Assembly: GCF_003339585.1 (NCBI RefSeq)
Contig: NZ_QPKF01000005.1
Location: forward strand, 1-64,000
Reading direction: 5' to 3'
From: Exiguobacterium sp. RIT594
GTDB lineage: Bacteria; Bacillota; Bacilli; Exiguobacteriales; Exiguobacteriaceae
DNA: 64,000 bases
The position numbers and the translations under genes are program-made. Below, in pieces: positions 16,949-25,842 of this stretch (its first letter is position 1; every line of letters starts with the position of its first letter). The notes beneath the pieces are model-generated. The model was not told the DNA's origin. It was given only the letters and a program-made list of their open reading frames with translations, and did no database searches.

Positions 16949-17389
16949 TCACCAGATCATCTGTTCATACAGATAATACGATTTGGATGTCTCATTCAGG
17001 TAATCTTCTAGAGGTTCCAGAACATCACGATTCAGAATATAGTCTTCGAGCTGTTCAATCGGTACCCACTGACAGGCAACGACTTCCCGGTCAGGATCGT
17101 TCAGCGACAGCTCCCCTGTCACCGAACAATCAAAATACGTGACGAGACTGTGCGCGTTAAACTGTTCGATGAAGTTTTCCGTTAAGTAAGCCAGTTCAAA
17201 CGTTTCGACGGACAGCCCGGTTTCTTCTGCCATCTCCCGTTTTAAAGCGTCCGCCAGCGTCTCGCCGGCTTCAATCACACCACCCGGCAGACTCCAGACG
17301 GCTTCCGTCCCTTCCGCCTGATTTTGGACCAGTAGAAGTTGATTCTGCTGTCTGATAATCCCGACCACGATCCGGTATAACGTTCTCAT
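16949..17389 (-). CDS. NUDIX hydrolase
   Basis: This 146-aa single-domain NUDIX protein starts at the ATG with aaaggagg 7 nt upstream. It carries the full box GGVIEAGETLADALKREM then AEETGL around residues 37-60. Such small enzymes sanitise nucleotide pools or cleave nucleotide sugars and cofactors; the substrate is unknown. It follows the acidic 139-aa gene after a terminator whose loop contains an SD-like GGAGG. Confidence 0.88.
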   Translation of the reverse strand: MRTLYRIVVGIIRQQNQLLLVQNQAEGTEAVWSLPGGVIEAGETLADALKREMAEETGLSVETFELAYLTENFIEQFNAHSLVTYFDCSVTGELSLNDPDREVVACQWVPIEQLEDYILNRDVLEPLEDYLNETSKSYYLYEQMIW

Positions 17390-17412
17390 GAGAAACCTCC
17401 TTTTATGTAAAA

Positions 17413-17453
17413 AAAGCAGTTCCATTCAAACCTCCTTTGAATGGAACTGCTTT
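17413..17453. terminator. terminator with GGAGG in its loop
   Basis: A perfect 18-bp stem (17413-17430 with 17436-17453) has a 5-nt loop that reads GGAGG on the minus strand. T-run follows on that strand. It lies between the 139-aa gene and the NUDIX gene. Confidence 0.85.
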
Positions 17454-17462
17454 GGTACGTAC

Positions 17463-17882
17463 TTATTCTAATCCAAGCGATTGCGGTAATTTGACGGCAC
17501 GCGCATACGCTGTTTTATAATCTTTTTTCGACACAGCCTGTTCAACTTCACGGAGGGCCGGATGATTTTCTTCCGAGAACGCCCCTAAAATCGTCAGGTA
17601 ACGTTCGTAGACGGAATCATCTTCCTTGCGGGCATGAAGTAACGCTGTGTAGAGCATGACCGTATCTTCTCCGTACAGTACCGGTAAATCTTCGTTGATC
17701 AACAGCAACGAATCAATCGCGTCAGAATCGACCTTTGAATTGTATTCCGTCATGACCTGTTCTGCCAGTGCTTCGAGTTGATCGCGCCATTCGTTGTACT
17801 TCGGCTCGTCATTCTCGAGCCACTCGAACCAATCTTCTTCGAGCATCTGTTCCATTTCTTTAACCGTTTGTTCAAATGCCAT
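17463..17882 (-). CDS. acidic helical protein of unknown function
   Basis: This 139-aa protein is rich in Glu, Asp and Leu with heptad-like helices (EQTVKEMEQMLEED, YNEWRDQLEALAEQVM) and no recognised motif, membrane segment or signal peptide. The ATG at 17882 is chosen because cggagtg lies 8 nt upstream. It overlaps the DUF1934 gene by 11 bp, so the two are co-transcribed and probably coupled. I do not recognise the family. Confidence 0.7.
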   Translation of the reverse strand: MAFEQTVKEMEQMLEEDWFEWLENDEPKYNEWRDQLEALAEQVMTEYNSKVDSDAIDSLLLINEDLPVLYGEDTVMLYTALLHARKEDDSVYERYLTILGAFSEENHPALREVEQAVSKKDYKTAYARAVKLPQSLGLE

Positions 17883-18294
17883 GTGTTTCACTCCGTTCCC
17901 AAGTTAATTCAATCGTATACAGACCGACCGGCTGATGATTCATCATCAGATCGTACTGGAATTGCATCCGTTGTTCTGTCATTTCAATTGTCGCCGTTTC
18001 CGTCTCCATCACCATCTGACCAAACTGGCTCTCATAACCGCTTTTGGTTTTTTGACCCAAGATAAAGACGTGGTGCATCGAAACCGGACCTTTCCGGTTC
18101 AGGGCAACCTGATCGTGCGACCATTTAATAGTTGTATCAATCGGTTGTTCCTCTTCTTGCATGAACTTCAGGGCAAACCCGTCTTTTGTTTCAAACAAGG
18201 TCCCTTCTGCTTCTAATTCAACGGACTCCCGCATCGCGTCATCCTGAATCGATGTCACTTGCCGCAGGCGGACCGGGTAACGTACTGGTTTCAC
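17872..18294 (-). CDS. DUF1934 (YwiB-like) protein
   Basis: This 140-aa protein starts at a GTG with gaggtgat at good spacing, giving the usual YwiB length; a longer upstream extension overlaps the alpha-glucosidase and its terminator and is not credible. The fold is predicted as a lipocalin-like beta barrel with features such as ELEAEGTLFETKDGFALKF, FILGQKTKSGYESQFGQM and the C-terminal LYTIELTW. Function is unknown. It leads a two-gene operon with the acidic 139-aa gene. Confidence 0.8.
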   Translation of the reverse strand: MKPVRYPVRLRQVTSIQDDAMRESVELEAEGTLFETKDGFALKFMQEEEQPIDTTIKWSHDQVALNRKGPVSMHHVFILGQKTKSGYESQFGQMVMETETATIEMTEQRMQFQYDLMMNHQPVGLYTIELTWERSETHGI

Positions 18295-18369
18295 TTCTAT
18301 CACCTCATCGTCTAGCGTACACGATTTTCTTTCGCCCTGCATCTTCTTGATTTCTTTTTTCGCAACAGC

Positions 18370-18434
18370 AAAAGGAATCACCCGCTTCACGCCCCCTGCA
18401 GGAGAATACGTGAAGGAAAAAGTGATTCCTTTTT
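18370..18434. terminator. terminator of the alpha-glucosidase gene, shorter relative of the 1729-1887 element
   Basis: AAAAGGAATCAC pairs with GTGATTCCTTTT; an inner CTTCACG pairs with CGTGAAG and encloses CCTGCAGG. The order GAATCAC, TTCACG, CCTGCAG, CGTGAA, GTGATTC is the same as in the larger element near 1.8 kb. T-runs exist on both strands. Confidence 0.75.
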
Positions 18435-18451
18435 GAGTTGATCCATTAATT

Positions 18452-20152
18452 TTAACGTACGCGGTACAGGCGTGCTTCAAAAGGTTGAAGCGTGAGTTCG
18501 GTTCCTTCATGATACGTTGTCTCATAGTTCGCAAGCATGATGTTATCCGAATGGAGGATGATGTCGGTGTCGACTTCCGCCACTTCGTCTTTCAGGTTCG
18601 TCACAATCAGGAACTGTTCGTTTCCGAGCGTCCGCGTGTAACCATAGACTTTTGTATCTTCCGGAAGAATGAGATCGTATTCTCCGTAAATCAATGTTTC
18701 TTCCATCTTCCGGATTTGAATCATCCGTTTATAGAAGTTCAGAATCGAATCCTCATCGGCTTGCTGAGACGCCACGTTGATGTCGGCAAAGTTCGGATTG
18801 ACACCGAACCATGGCGATTGTTCCGAGAAACCGCCGTTTTGTTCATTTGTCCACTGCATTGGTGTCCGGGAGTTATCACGCGACGAGTTCCAGATGACTT
18901 CCATGATCTCTTCGTGTGTTTTCCCTGACGCGAGCTGCATCTCGTACATGTTTTTCGTCGCGACATCATCGTAGTCGGAGATATCCGGGAACTGGACGTT
19001 CGTCATCCCGATTTCTTGTCCTTGATAGATGAACGGTGTTCCTTGCATGAAGAAATACATCATCGCAAGTGACTTCGCGCTTTGTTTCCAGTATTGTCCT
19101 TCATCACCCCAAAGGGAGACGGAGCGGACCTTATCGTGGTTTTCAAGATACAGCGCGTTCCAGCCTGTTTCTTCAAGTCCTTTTTGCCATTTCGTCAAAA
19201 CTTGTTTCAGTTTAACAACGTCGACGCCTTTTTCGGCATCTGCCCGCCACAGGTCCATGTGTTCAAACTGGAAGACCATGTTCATCTTGCCGTTTTCTTC
19301 TCCGACCCAAAGATCTGCTTCTTCCGGCGTTACACCGTTCGCTTCACCGACTGTCATGATGTCGTATTTTGAGAACGTCTCGTTTTTTAATTCTTCGAGA
19401 TATTCGTGAATCCCTTCGACATTCATGTGCATCTCAAACGATGGCACGTGCGGCATGCCGAGTGGATTCGGAAGATCTGCGTATGACTGATCTTTATTAA
19501 TGTGGCTGATGGCATCAATCCGGAACCCATCGACCCCTTTGTCCAGCCACCAGTTGATCATCGTGTAGACCGCTTGGCGCATGTCTTTATTGCGCCAGTT
19601 CAAATCTGGCTGACGACGTGAGAAGACGTGCAGGAAATACTGCTCGGTCTTTTCATCGTATTCCCAAGCCGAACCGCCGAAGATACTTTCCCAGTTATTC
19701 GGTTCGCCGCCGTTGACGGCATCTTTCCAGATATACCAATCCCGTTTGTCATTATCTTTTGACGAACGCGACTCCATGAACCATGGATGTTCATCCGACG
19801 TGTGGTTGACGACCAAATCAAGCAAGACTTTGATATCACGTTTATGTGCTTCTTCCATTAATAAATCAAAATCGGCCATTGTTCCGAATTCGTCCATGAT
19901 GTCTTCGTAATCACTGATGTCATATCCGTTGTCATCATTTGGTGATTTGAACATCGGACAAATCCATAATACATCGACTCCGAGATCTTTCAGATAATCC
20001 AATTTTGCGATGATACCCGGGATATCGCCGATTCCATCATTGTTTGCATCATAAAAGCTGCGTGGATAGATTTGGTAAGCGACGGCTTCTTTCCACCAAG
20101 CTCGTGTAAGTGTTTTTTGTGCCGTTTCAGGGCGCGGTATCATTTGTGTCAT
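18452..20152 (-). CDS. malL: GH13 alpha-glucosidase (MalL-type)
   Basis: This 566-aa cytoplasmic glycoside hydrolase has the GH13_31 pattern: YQIYPRSFYDANNDGIGDI, LVVNHTSDEHPWF, QPDLNW, the nucleophile in GFRIDAISH, the acid/base in VGEANG and the stabiliser in ENHDKVR. The residue after the nucleophile is Ala rather than Val; in characterised Bacillus enzymes Ala favours alpha-1,4 and Val favours alpha-1,6 substrates. It may therefore be mainly a maltase/maltodextrin glucosidase. ATG at 20152 has gagagga upstream. The promoter carries a LacI-family operator, which implies control by a MalR-like repressor encoded elsewhere. Confidence 0.9.
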   Translation of the reverse strand: MTQMIPRPETAQKTLTRAWWKEAVAYQIYPRSFYDANNDGIGDIPGIIAKLDYLKDLGVDVLWICPMFKSPNDDNGYDISDYEDIMDEFGTMADFDLLMEEAHKRDIKVLLDLVVNHTSDEHPWFMESRSSKDNDKRDWYIWKDAVNGGEPNNWESIFGGSAWEYDEKTEQYFLHVFSRRQPDLNWRNKDMRQAVYTMINWWLDKGVDGFRIDAISHINKDQSYADLPNPLGMPHVPSFEMHMNVEGIHEYLEELKNETFSKYDIMTVGEANGVTPEEADLWVGEENGKMNMVFQFEHMDLWRADAEKGVDVVKLKQVLTKWQKGLEETGWNALYLENHDKVRSVSLWGDEGQYWKQSAKSLAMMYFFMQGTPFIYQGQEIGMTNVQFPDISDYDDVATKNMYEMQLASGKTHEEIMEVIWNSSRDNSRTPMQWTNEQNGGFSEQSPWFGVNPNFADINVASQQADEDSILNFYKRMIQIRKMEETLIYGEYDLILPEDTKVYGYTRTLGNEQFLIVTNLKDEVAEVDTDIILHSDNIMLANYETTYHEGTELTLQPFEARLYRVR

Positions 20153-20246
20153 TATGGATAAATCCTCTCGTATTTCAGTCTTTGTTGTCCGTTTTTTTAT
20201 AGTAATCCTTGATATTTTATATCGTTTCTCGGTAGATTTCATTTAA

Positions 20247-20305
20247 GCGCAACCGATTGCGCAATTACCCTGTATTTATCTTATCAAACCTGTTTGGAAT
20301 GTCAA
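20247..20305 (-). promoter_or_regulatory. malL promoter with LacI-family operator
   Basis: On the minus strand TTGACA (20305-20300), a 16-bp spacer and TAAGAT (20283-20278) form a good sigma-A promoter. A perfect palindrome GCGCAA-CCGA-TTGCGC (20247-20262) with central CG, typical of LacI/GalR/MalR repressors, sits just past the start site. The remaining divergent intergenic stretch 20306-20522 holds the AT-rich leader of the next operon; I see no clear element in it. Confidence 0.75.
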
Positions 20306-20522
20306 TGATTCGAGACATTCTCCAGCACTTCACATACATGTCTAAATTTTAATTGTTTACGAATTGTTATTGAAAAAATACATTACATTTACTGAATTAT
20401 CCTACACTGTTTATCGGTCAATTTCTAGCCTTTTGCACAACCTTTTTCGGAAAAGTGAATCTTTTTTTCGATCTTCGGGTATATCCTTAACAATGCGAAT
20501 TAAAAAGGGGGATTTTGTAATT

Positions 20523-21962
20523 ATGAAGGGACAGTTTTTGATCAATGGACAATGGCTCGACCAGGGACGTGAACGGACGGATGTCAAAAATCCGGCGACT
20601 GGGGAAGTTGTCGGCAGTGTACCGAACGGAACAAAATCCGATGTCAACGATGCGGTTGAAGCGGCTCATAAAGCTTTTCCGGAGTGGTCGAAGCGAACCG
20701 TTTATGAACGGGCAGCCCTTCTTGAAAAACTGTATGCCAAGATGCTTGAGAAAAAAGACGAATTGGCCCGCTTAATGACACTTGAGATGGGAAAACCGCT
20801 TGCGGAGTCGGAAGGTGAAGTCGAATATGCGGCAAACTTCGTCAAATGGTTCGCGGAAGAAGGAAAACGGGCATATGGGCGGATCATCCCGACACATGAT
20901 GCCACTAAACGCCTCCACGTCATCAAACAACCGGTCGGGGTCGTCGCTGCGATTACCCCATGGAACTTCCCGGCTGCGATGATTACCCGGAAACTGGCAC
21001 CGGCGCTCATCGCAGGCTGTACGTTCGTCTTAAAACCACCAACGGCTACTCCATTGACAGCGCTCCGGCTGCTTGAACTTTGTCAGGAAGTCGGGATTCC
21101 GGACGGTGTCGTCAATGCCGTGACCGGAAGCGGAAAAGACCTGGGTGAATCTCTCGCCACCCATCCACATGTCGCTAAAATTACGTTCACCGGGTCGACG
21201 GAAGTCGGTCGGACGCTGATGGCACAAGGTGCAGAAACCATCAAAGCCATGTCACTCGAACTTGGCGGTCATGCTCCGATTCTTGTCTTTGACGATTGCG
21301 ACATCGATCTTGCCGTCCGAGAAACGATTAAATCGAAGTTCCGCAACGGCGGACAGACGTGTGTCTGCGGAAATCGTATCTACGTATCGGATTCCATCTA
21401 TGATGCGTTCGTCGAAAAGCTCGGTCAGGAGACAGCCAAGTTGAAAACCGGGAACGGGCTCGACAGCGAAACGAAAATCGGTCCGATGATTAATAAATCC
21501 GGTTACGATAAGGTCAAAAAACATGTTGATGATGCGACATCGGCGGGTGCCCGCGTTGTCACCGGCGGATCAGGACAAACCGACGATGACAACGAAGTCT
21601 ACTATTATGAGGCAACCGTTCTTGCGGACGTCACGCCACAGATGCTGATCATGAATGAAGAGACATTCGGTCCGGTCGCACCTGTCCAGCGCGTCAGTTC
21701 GGATGAAGAAGCTGTCCATTATGCCAACCAAACGCCGTTTGGTCTTGCATCTTACGTCTTTACGAACAATTATGCCCGCGCTTTTAAAGCCATTGAGCAT
21801 CTCGATTACGGGATTGTCGGATGGAATGACGGGGTGCCTTCAGCTGCACAAGCACCGTTCGGCGGTATGAAACAATCCGGTGTCGGTCGTGAAGGCGGAT
21901 CGGAAGGTCTTGAAGCCTACCTCGAGACGAAGTATGTATCAATTGGCGGACTCGACCAATGA
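20523..21962 (+). CDS. gabD: succinate-semialdehyde dehydrogenase family (NAD(P)+)
   Basis: This 479-aa aldehyde dehydrogenase has ITPWNFPAAMITRKLAPAL, FTGSTEVGR, the general base Glu246 (LELGGHAP) and the nucleophile Cys280 (GGQTCVCGNRIYV), with the 34-residue spacing found in GabD. ATG at 20523 follows an aaaaaggggg stretch; upstream in-frame codons are leader. It oxidises succinate semialdehyde to succinate. Its stop overlaps the TPP-enzyme start (ATGA), so the two are coupled. No gabT or GABA permease is adjacent, which argues against simple GABA catabolism and suggests the TPP enzyme supplies the semialdehyde. Confidence 0.88.
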   Translation: MKGQFLINGQWLDQGRERTDVKNPATGEVVGSVPNGTKSDVNDAVEAAHKAFPEWSKRTVYERAALLEKLYAKMLEKKDELARLMTLEMGKPLAESEGEVEYAANFVKWFAEEGKRAYGRIIPTHDATKRLHVIKQPVGVVAAITPWNFPAAMITRKLAPALIAGCTFVLKPPTATPLTALRLLELCQEVGIPDGVVNAVTGSGKDLGESLATHPHVAKITFTGSTEVGRTLMAQGAETIKAMSLELGGHAPILVFDDCDIDLAVRETIKSKFRNGGQTCVCGNRIYVSDSIYDAFVEKLGQETAKLKTGNGLDSETKIGPMINKSGYDKVKKHVDDATSAGARVVTGGSGQTDDDNEVYYYEATVLADVTPQMLIMNEETFGPVAPVQRVSSDEEAVHYANQTPFGLASYVFTNNYARAFKAIEHLDYGIVGWNDGVPSAAQAPFGGMKQSGVGREGGSEGLEAYLETKYVSIGGLDQ

Positions 21963-23584
21963 ACGCGGCCGAACGATTCGTCCAGTGTCTCGAAGCCGAG
22001 GGGGTCACGCACATTTTCGGCGTTCCCGGTGAAGAGAACATCACCTTACTTGAAGCAATCAGCAAATCAGATATCACGTTCATCACGACACGTCATGAGA
22101 CGAACGCTGCCTTCATGGCCTCAATGTTCGGCCGGTTGAGCGGACGCCCCGGCGTTTGTCTGTCGACCCTTGGTCCCGGAGCGACCAACATGATGACGGG
22201 AATCGCCAGCGCGACGATGGATCACTCGCCGGTCGTCGCCATTACCGGGCAAGGTGCGACGTGGCGCCAACATAAAGCGTCCCATCAAATGTTTGATTTA
22301 GTCGAGATGTATCGGCCAATCACGAAAGCAAGTACATCGATCGTGTCGGGAGACATCATTTCAGAAGTCGTTCGCCAAGCCTTTGCGAAGGCGGTTTCCG
22401 AAAAACCCGGTGCGACACACCTCTCGTTCCCGGAAGACATCGCCAAAGCCGATGTTGATGCCAAAACACCGATTTTACGCGACAGTACTCCGACCTTCCT
22501 GCATCCGACATCGGTTACGGACAGTGATGTCCTGTTACAAATCGAACAAGCAGAACGGCCGGTCGTGATTGCCGGCTTCGGTATCAACCGAAGTGGCGCG
22601 ACGGATGCTTTTCAGGCTTTCTTCGAGCGGTTAGGCGCTCCTGTCGTCGAGACGATGATGGGAAAGGGATCGATTTCGTCTTTTCATGAGCTCGCAGCCC
22701 ACACGATCGGCTTACCGAATGCCGATTATAACCAACGGATTCTGGATCAAAGTGATTTGATTATCGCTGTCGGCTACGATATTACAGAGTTGCCGCCCTC
22801 GAAGTGGAATCCGAATCAGACACCTGTGTTGCATATCGATACGAATCCACATGAAATCGATCAGTTCTATCCTGTCGTCGCGAATCTGATCGGTTCGTTG
22901 CCTGACATTCTGCACCTGCTCTCGGAAAGTATTCCGAACCGTTCCTGGACCGGATGGCAACAGGACCGCGACCGGCTGCGTCAGGAAATCCGGTCGACGT
23001 ATTCCCTTGCCCTTCCGTTGCATCCTCAAAGCATCGTGCGTGAGCTCGAACAGGCAACCGGCGAGGACGGGATGATTTTTTCAGACGTCGGAGCCCATAA
23101 AGTATGGCTCGGACGGCATTTTCAGACGACACGCCCGAATCAATTGTTTATCTCGAACGGCTTTTCTTCGATGGGATACGGCTTGTCGAGTGCAATTGCC
23201 GCTAAACTGTTGCATCCGGATCAACGTGTCCTCTGTGCTTCAGGTGACGGAGCCTTCTTAATGAATGGTCAGGATCTTGAGACTGCGGTTCGGTTGAAGT
23301 TACCGATCGTCGTCATCATCTGGCGCGACGGCACATACGGACTGATTGAATGGAAACAACAGCAAGCCTATGGTCGTGCACCTTATATCGAATTCGACAA
23401 TCCGGATCTCGTCAAACTGGCGGTCGCCTTCGGCGCACTTGGTCTGCGTGTCGGAGAACATGGCACCCTGTCCAGTTGCCTCGAACAGGCTTTTCTGAGT
23501 GACGGACCCGTTTTAATTGACTGTCCGGTCGATTACAGGGAAAATCTGAAGTTAAGTGACCGTTTACGGACTTATGGAGGCTGA
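21959..23584 (+). CDS. TPP-dependent enzyme of the acetolactate synthase superfamily, PGEEN type (possible 2-oxoglutarate decarboxylase)
   Basis: This 541-aa protein has three domains of the POX/ALS family. The cofactor-activating Glu is E47 (TRHETNAAFMA) and the TPP/Mg2+ motif starts at GDG 429-431 (GDGAFLMNGQDLETAV). Instead of the PGAK/PG..N-type segment of true catabolic acetolactate synthases, it has PGEEN at 23-27, as I recall from cyanobacterial 2-oxoglutarate decarboxylases that are mis-annotated as acetolactate synthase and sit next to SSADH. Here it is translationally coupled to an SSADH gene. No regulatory subunit or alsD is nearby. The substrate is inferred; an acetolactate synthase or other 2-oxoacid decarboxylase is possible. 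Confidence 0.8.
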   Translation: MNAAERFVQCLEAEGVTHIFGVPGEENITLLEAISKSDITFITTRHETNAAFMASMFGRLSGRPGVCLSTLGPGATNMMTGIASATMDHSPVVAITGQGATWRQHKASHQMFDLVEMYRPITKASTSIVSGDIISEVVRQAFAKAVSEKPGATHLSFPEDIAKADVDAKTPILRDSTPTFLHPTSVTDSDVLLQIEQAERPVVIAGFGINRSGATDAFQAFFERLGAPVVETMMGKGSISSFHELAAHTIGLPNADYNQRILDQSDLIIAVGYDITELPPSKWNPNQTPVLHIDTNPHEIDQFYPVVANLIGSLPDILHLLSESIPNRSWTGWQQDRDRLRQEIRSTYSLALPLHPQSIVRELEQATGEDGMIFSDVGAHKVWLGRHFQTTRPNQLFISNGFSSMGYGLSSAIAAKLLHPDQRVLCASGDGAFLMNGQDLETAVRLKLPIVVIIWRDGTYGLIEWKQQQAYGRAPYIEFDNPDLVKLAVAFGALGLRVGEHGTLSSCLEQAFLSDGPVLIDCPVDYRENLKLSDRLRTYGG

Positions 23585-23589
23585 TAAAA

Positions 23590-23916
23590 ATGACACAACT
23601 CAGAAAATTACAATCGATTTCCGACTTTGATCAATTCGTTTCCGAACATGCAACCTTCGTGATTTGTAAACACAGCACGACCTGTCCGATCAGTTCAGCC
23701 GGTTTTTCCGCCTACATGAAATATGCGGATACGACAGAAATTCCGACTGCTTATTTATTGATTCAGGAAGCACGGACATTATCGAATCACATCGCAGAAC
23801 AGTACAACGTCCGGCATGAATCACCGCAAGTCTTGTTCATTCAAGACGGAAAAGCAGTCTTTACGACCTCTCATTATGACATCACGACAGATGCCTTACA
23901 CACGCACGTCGGATGA
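23590..23916 (+). CDS. ytxJ: bacillithiol-system thioredoxin-like protein YtxJ
   Basis: This 108-aa protein has the YtxJ pattern: FVICKHSTTCPISSAGFSAY with a single reactive Cys in TCPIS, then YLLIQEARTLSNHIAEQ and HESPQVLFIQDGKAVFTTSHY. It acts as a monothiol bacilliredoxin-like protein that removes bacillithiol from protein cysteines. It starts 6 bp after the TPP enzyme with ggagg upstream, third in the operon. Its presence suggests protection of a thiol-dependent enzyme such as the Cys280 dehydrogenase, which is inference. Confidence 0.88.
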   Translation: MTQLRKLQSISDFDQFVSEHATFVICKHSTTCPISSAGFSAYMKYADTTEIPTAYLLIQEARTLSNHIAEQYNVRHESPQVLFIQDGKAVFTTSHYDITTDALHTHVG

Positions 23917-23935
23917 TTGTCCCGGTATTTCTAAG

Positions 23936-23986
23936 CGTGCGCCTTTCCCTGTTGCTTCCTAACAGGAAAAGGCGCACGTTTTTTTG
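23936..23986 (+). terminator. terminator of the gabD-TPP-ytxJ operon
   Basis: CGTGCGCCTTT.CCTGTT pairs with AACAGG.AAAGGCGCACG and is followed by TTTTTTT. Confidence 0.9.
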
Positions 23987-24146
23987 ATGATTTCCTATTC
24001 CATTACAGCCCGTCTTCTTCATAACAAATAAAATTACCTTTCTTAGCTATTAATATTTGTAATTCAAGCTAATTCAGCTTAAGATAGACAACAGATATAA
24101 CGACCGTATAGAATTGTGTACTGTTAGTTCATTAAGGAGGAAAACC

Positions 24147-25679
24147 ATGTCACACGAAAAATCTGCTACCGCTCGTCCCCCTTACGGCATCCTTGCTGTA
24201 TTGATGATCGGTGCCTTTATTGCTTTTTTAAATAACACATTACTGAACATTGCCTTACCTTCCATCATGAAGGATCTTGAGATTGAAACGTCAACGGTCC
24301 AGTGGTTATCGACCGGTTTCATGCTCGTCAACGGGATTTTGATCCCGACCTCTGCTTTCCTGATTCAAAAATTCTCAGTCCGTCGTCTGTTCCTGCTCGC
24401 GATGACGCTGTTCTCTGCCGGTACGATTCTTGCCGGCTTCGCGGATGCTTTCCCGGTCCTGCTTGCCGGACGGATGGTCCAGGCTTCCGGATCCGCAATC
24501 ATGATGCCGCTTCTGATGAACGTCATGCTCGTCAGCTTCCCGATTGAAAAACGCGGAACGGCGATGGGCTTCTTTGGGCTCATCATGATGGGAGCTCCTG
24601 CAATCGGTCCGACCCTTTCCGGTTGGATCATCGAACATTACGATTGGCGGATGCTGTTCCACTTCATTACACCAATCGCCTTGCTTGTCCTCGTTGCCGG
24701 ATTCGTCTTGCTTCGTGACGTCAAAGAACGGTCCAACGCCAAACTCGACTTTATGTCCGTCGTCTTGTCGTCCTTCGGATTCGGGGGTCTGCTCTATGGT
24801 TTCAGTTCGGCCGGTTCAAAAGGCTGGGATAGCCTGCAAGTCATTTTAGCGTTAGTCATCGGGGTCGTTGCACTCGTGACGTTTATCATGCGTCAATTGA
24901 AAATGGAACGTCCGATGCTGAACTTCAAAATTTACCGTTATCCGATGTTTGCTTTATCGTCCGTCATCTCGATGGTCGTGACGATTGCGATGTTCTCCGG
25001 TATGTTGCTGTTACCGATTTACGTTCAGACGATTCGTGGAATTTCACCGCTCGATGCCGGTCTGATGTTACTGCCGGGTGCAATCCTCATGGCGGTCATG
25101 TCACCGATCAACGGGAAATTGTTTGATAAAATCGGCGGACGTCCGCTTGCCATCACAGGCTTGTTCATCACTGTCGTCACGAGTTATTATTTCAGTCAGC
25201 TCGAAATGGATACGACCTATACACACTTGATCATCCTCTATTCACTCCGGATGTTCGGAATGTCGATGGTCATGATGCCGGTCTCGACGAACGGTCTCAA
25301 TCAATTACCGACCCGTTACTATCCGCACGGAACGGCCATGAATAATACGTTGCAACAAGTTTCCGGTGCGATTGGAACGGCACTGCTCGTTACGATCATG
25401 TCGACGCACGCAAAAACGCGCGGAACGGAGCTTGCACAAGAAGCAGCAAAAAACATGACGAGCCAACCGACAGCGGAAGCCGCTGCCGCGATGAAACAAC
25501 AAATCATCATGCAGGCAACGCTTGACGGAATCAACTATGCGTTCTTCATCTCAACGTTCATCGCCGGTCTCGCGTTTGTTCTGTCGTTCTTCATCAAACG
25601 GTCGACACAAGCGGAAGACATCATCAGTAACCGGTCATTGAATGAACAAATCATTAAACCGCAAGTCTCCAATCAATAA
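24147..25679 (+). CDS. MFS drug:H+ antiporter, DHA2 family (14-TM, LmrB/EmrB-like)
   Basis: This 510-aa protein has about 14 membrane helices. Signatures are FLNNTLLNIALPSIMKDL (motif D-like), QWLSTGFMLVNGILIP, LAGRMVQASGSAIMMPLLMN and MGAPAIGPTLSGWI (motif C). ATG at 24147 has aaggagg 6 nt upstream. It probably exports hydrophobic drugs using the proton gradient. The 230-bp leader contains a short dyad AAGCT-aattc-AGCTT (24066-24080) but no adjacent regulator gene. Confidence 0.88.
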   Translation: MSHEKSATARPPYGILAVLMIGAFIAFLNNTLLNIALPSIMKDLEIETSTVQWLSTGFMLVNGILIPTSAFLIQKFSVRRLFLLAMTLFSAGTILAGFADAFPVLLAGRMVQASGSAIMMPLLMNVMLVSFPIEKRGTAMGFFGLIMMGAPAIGPTLSGWIIEHYDWRMLFHFITPIALLVLVAGFVLLRDVKERSNAKLDFMSVVLSSFGFGGLLYGFSSAGSKGWDSLQVILALVIGVVALVTFIMRQLKMERPMLNFKIYRYPMFALSSVISMVVTIAMFSGMLLLPIYVQTIRGISPLDAGLMLLPGAILMAVMSPINGKLFDKIGGRPLAITGLFITVVTSYYFSQLEMDTTYTHLIILYSLRMFGMSMVMMPVSTNGLNQLPTRYYPHGTAMNNTLQQVSGAIGTALLVTIMSTHAKTRGTELAQEAAKNMTSQPTAEAAAAMKQQIIMQATLDGINYAFFISTFIAGLAFVLSFFIKRSTQAEDIISNRSLNEQIIKPQVSNQ

Positions 25680-25713
25680 CGACCATTGTTTTGACAAAAC
25701 AGCACATTCGACA

Positions 25714-25746
25714 AAAGGCAACGGACTTCAAATCCGTTGCCTTTTT
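25714..25746 (+). terminator. terminator of the MFS gene
   Basis: AAAGGCAACGGA pairs with TCCGTTGCCTTT and is followed by TT/TTC. Confidence 0.8.
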
Positions 25747-25774
25747 CGTTTGGTTTTTTTGAATATCAATCTTT

Positions 25775-25800
25775 ATACTGGTACCCCCTATACCTATATG
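25775..25800. promoter_or_regulatory. candidate CsoR operator
   Basis: GGTA-CCCCC-TATACC forms a GC-core, AT-flanked imperfect dyad of the type bound by copper-sensing CsoR repressors, located about 45 bp before the csoR start in the only promoter region of the csoR-copA-copZ cluster. Confidence 0.45.
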
Positions 25801-25842
25801 ATATACTCGATGTATCAACCAGCCAAGAAAGAGGTGTTCCCC

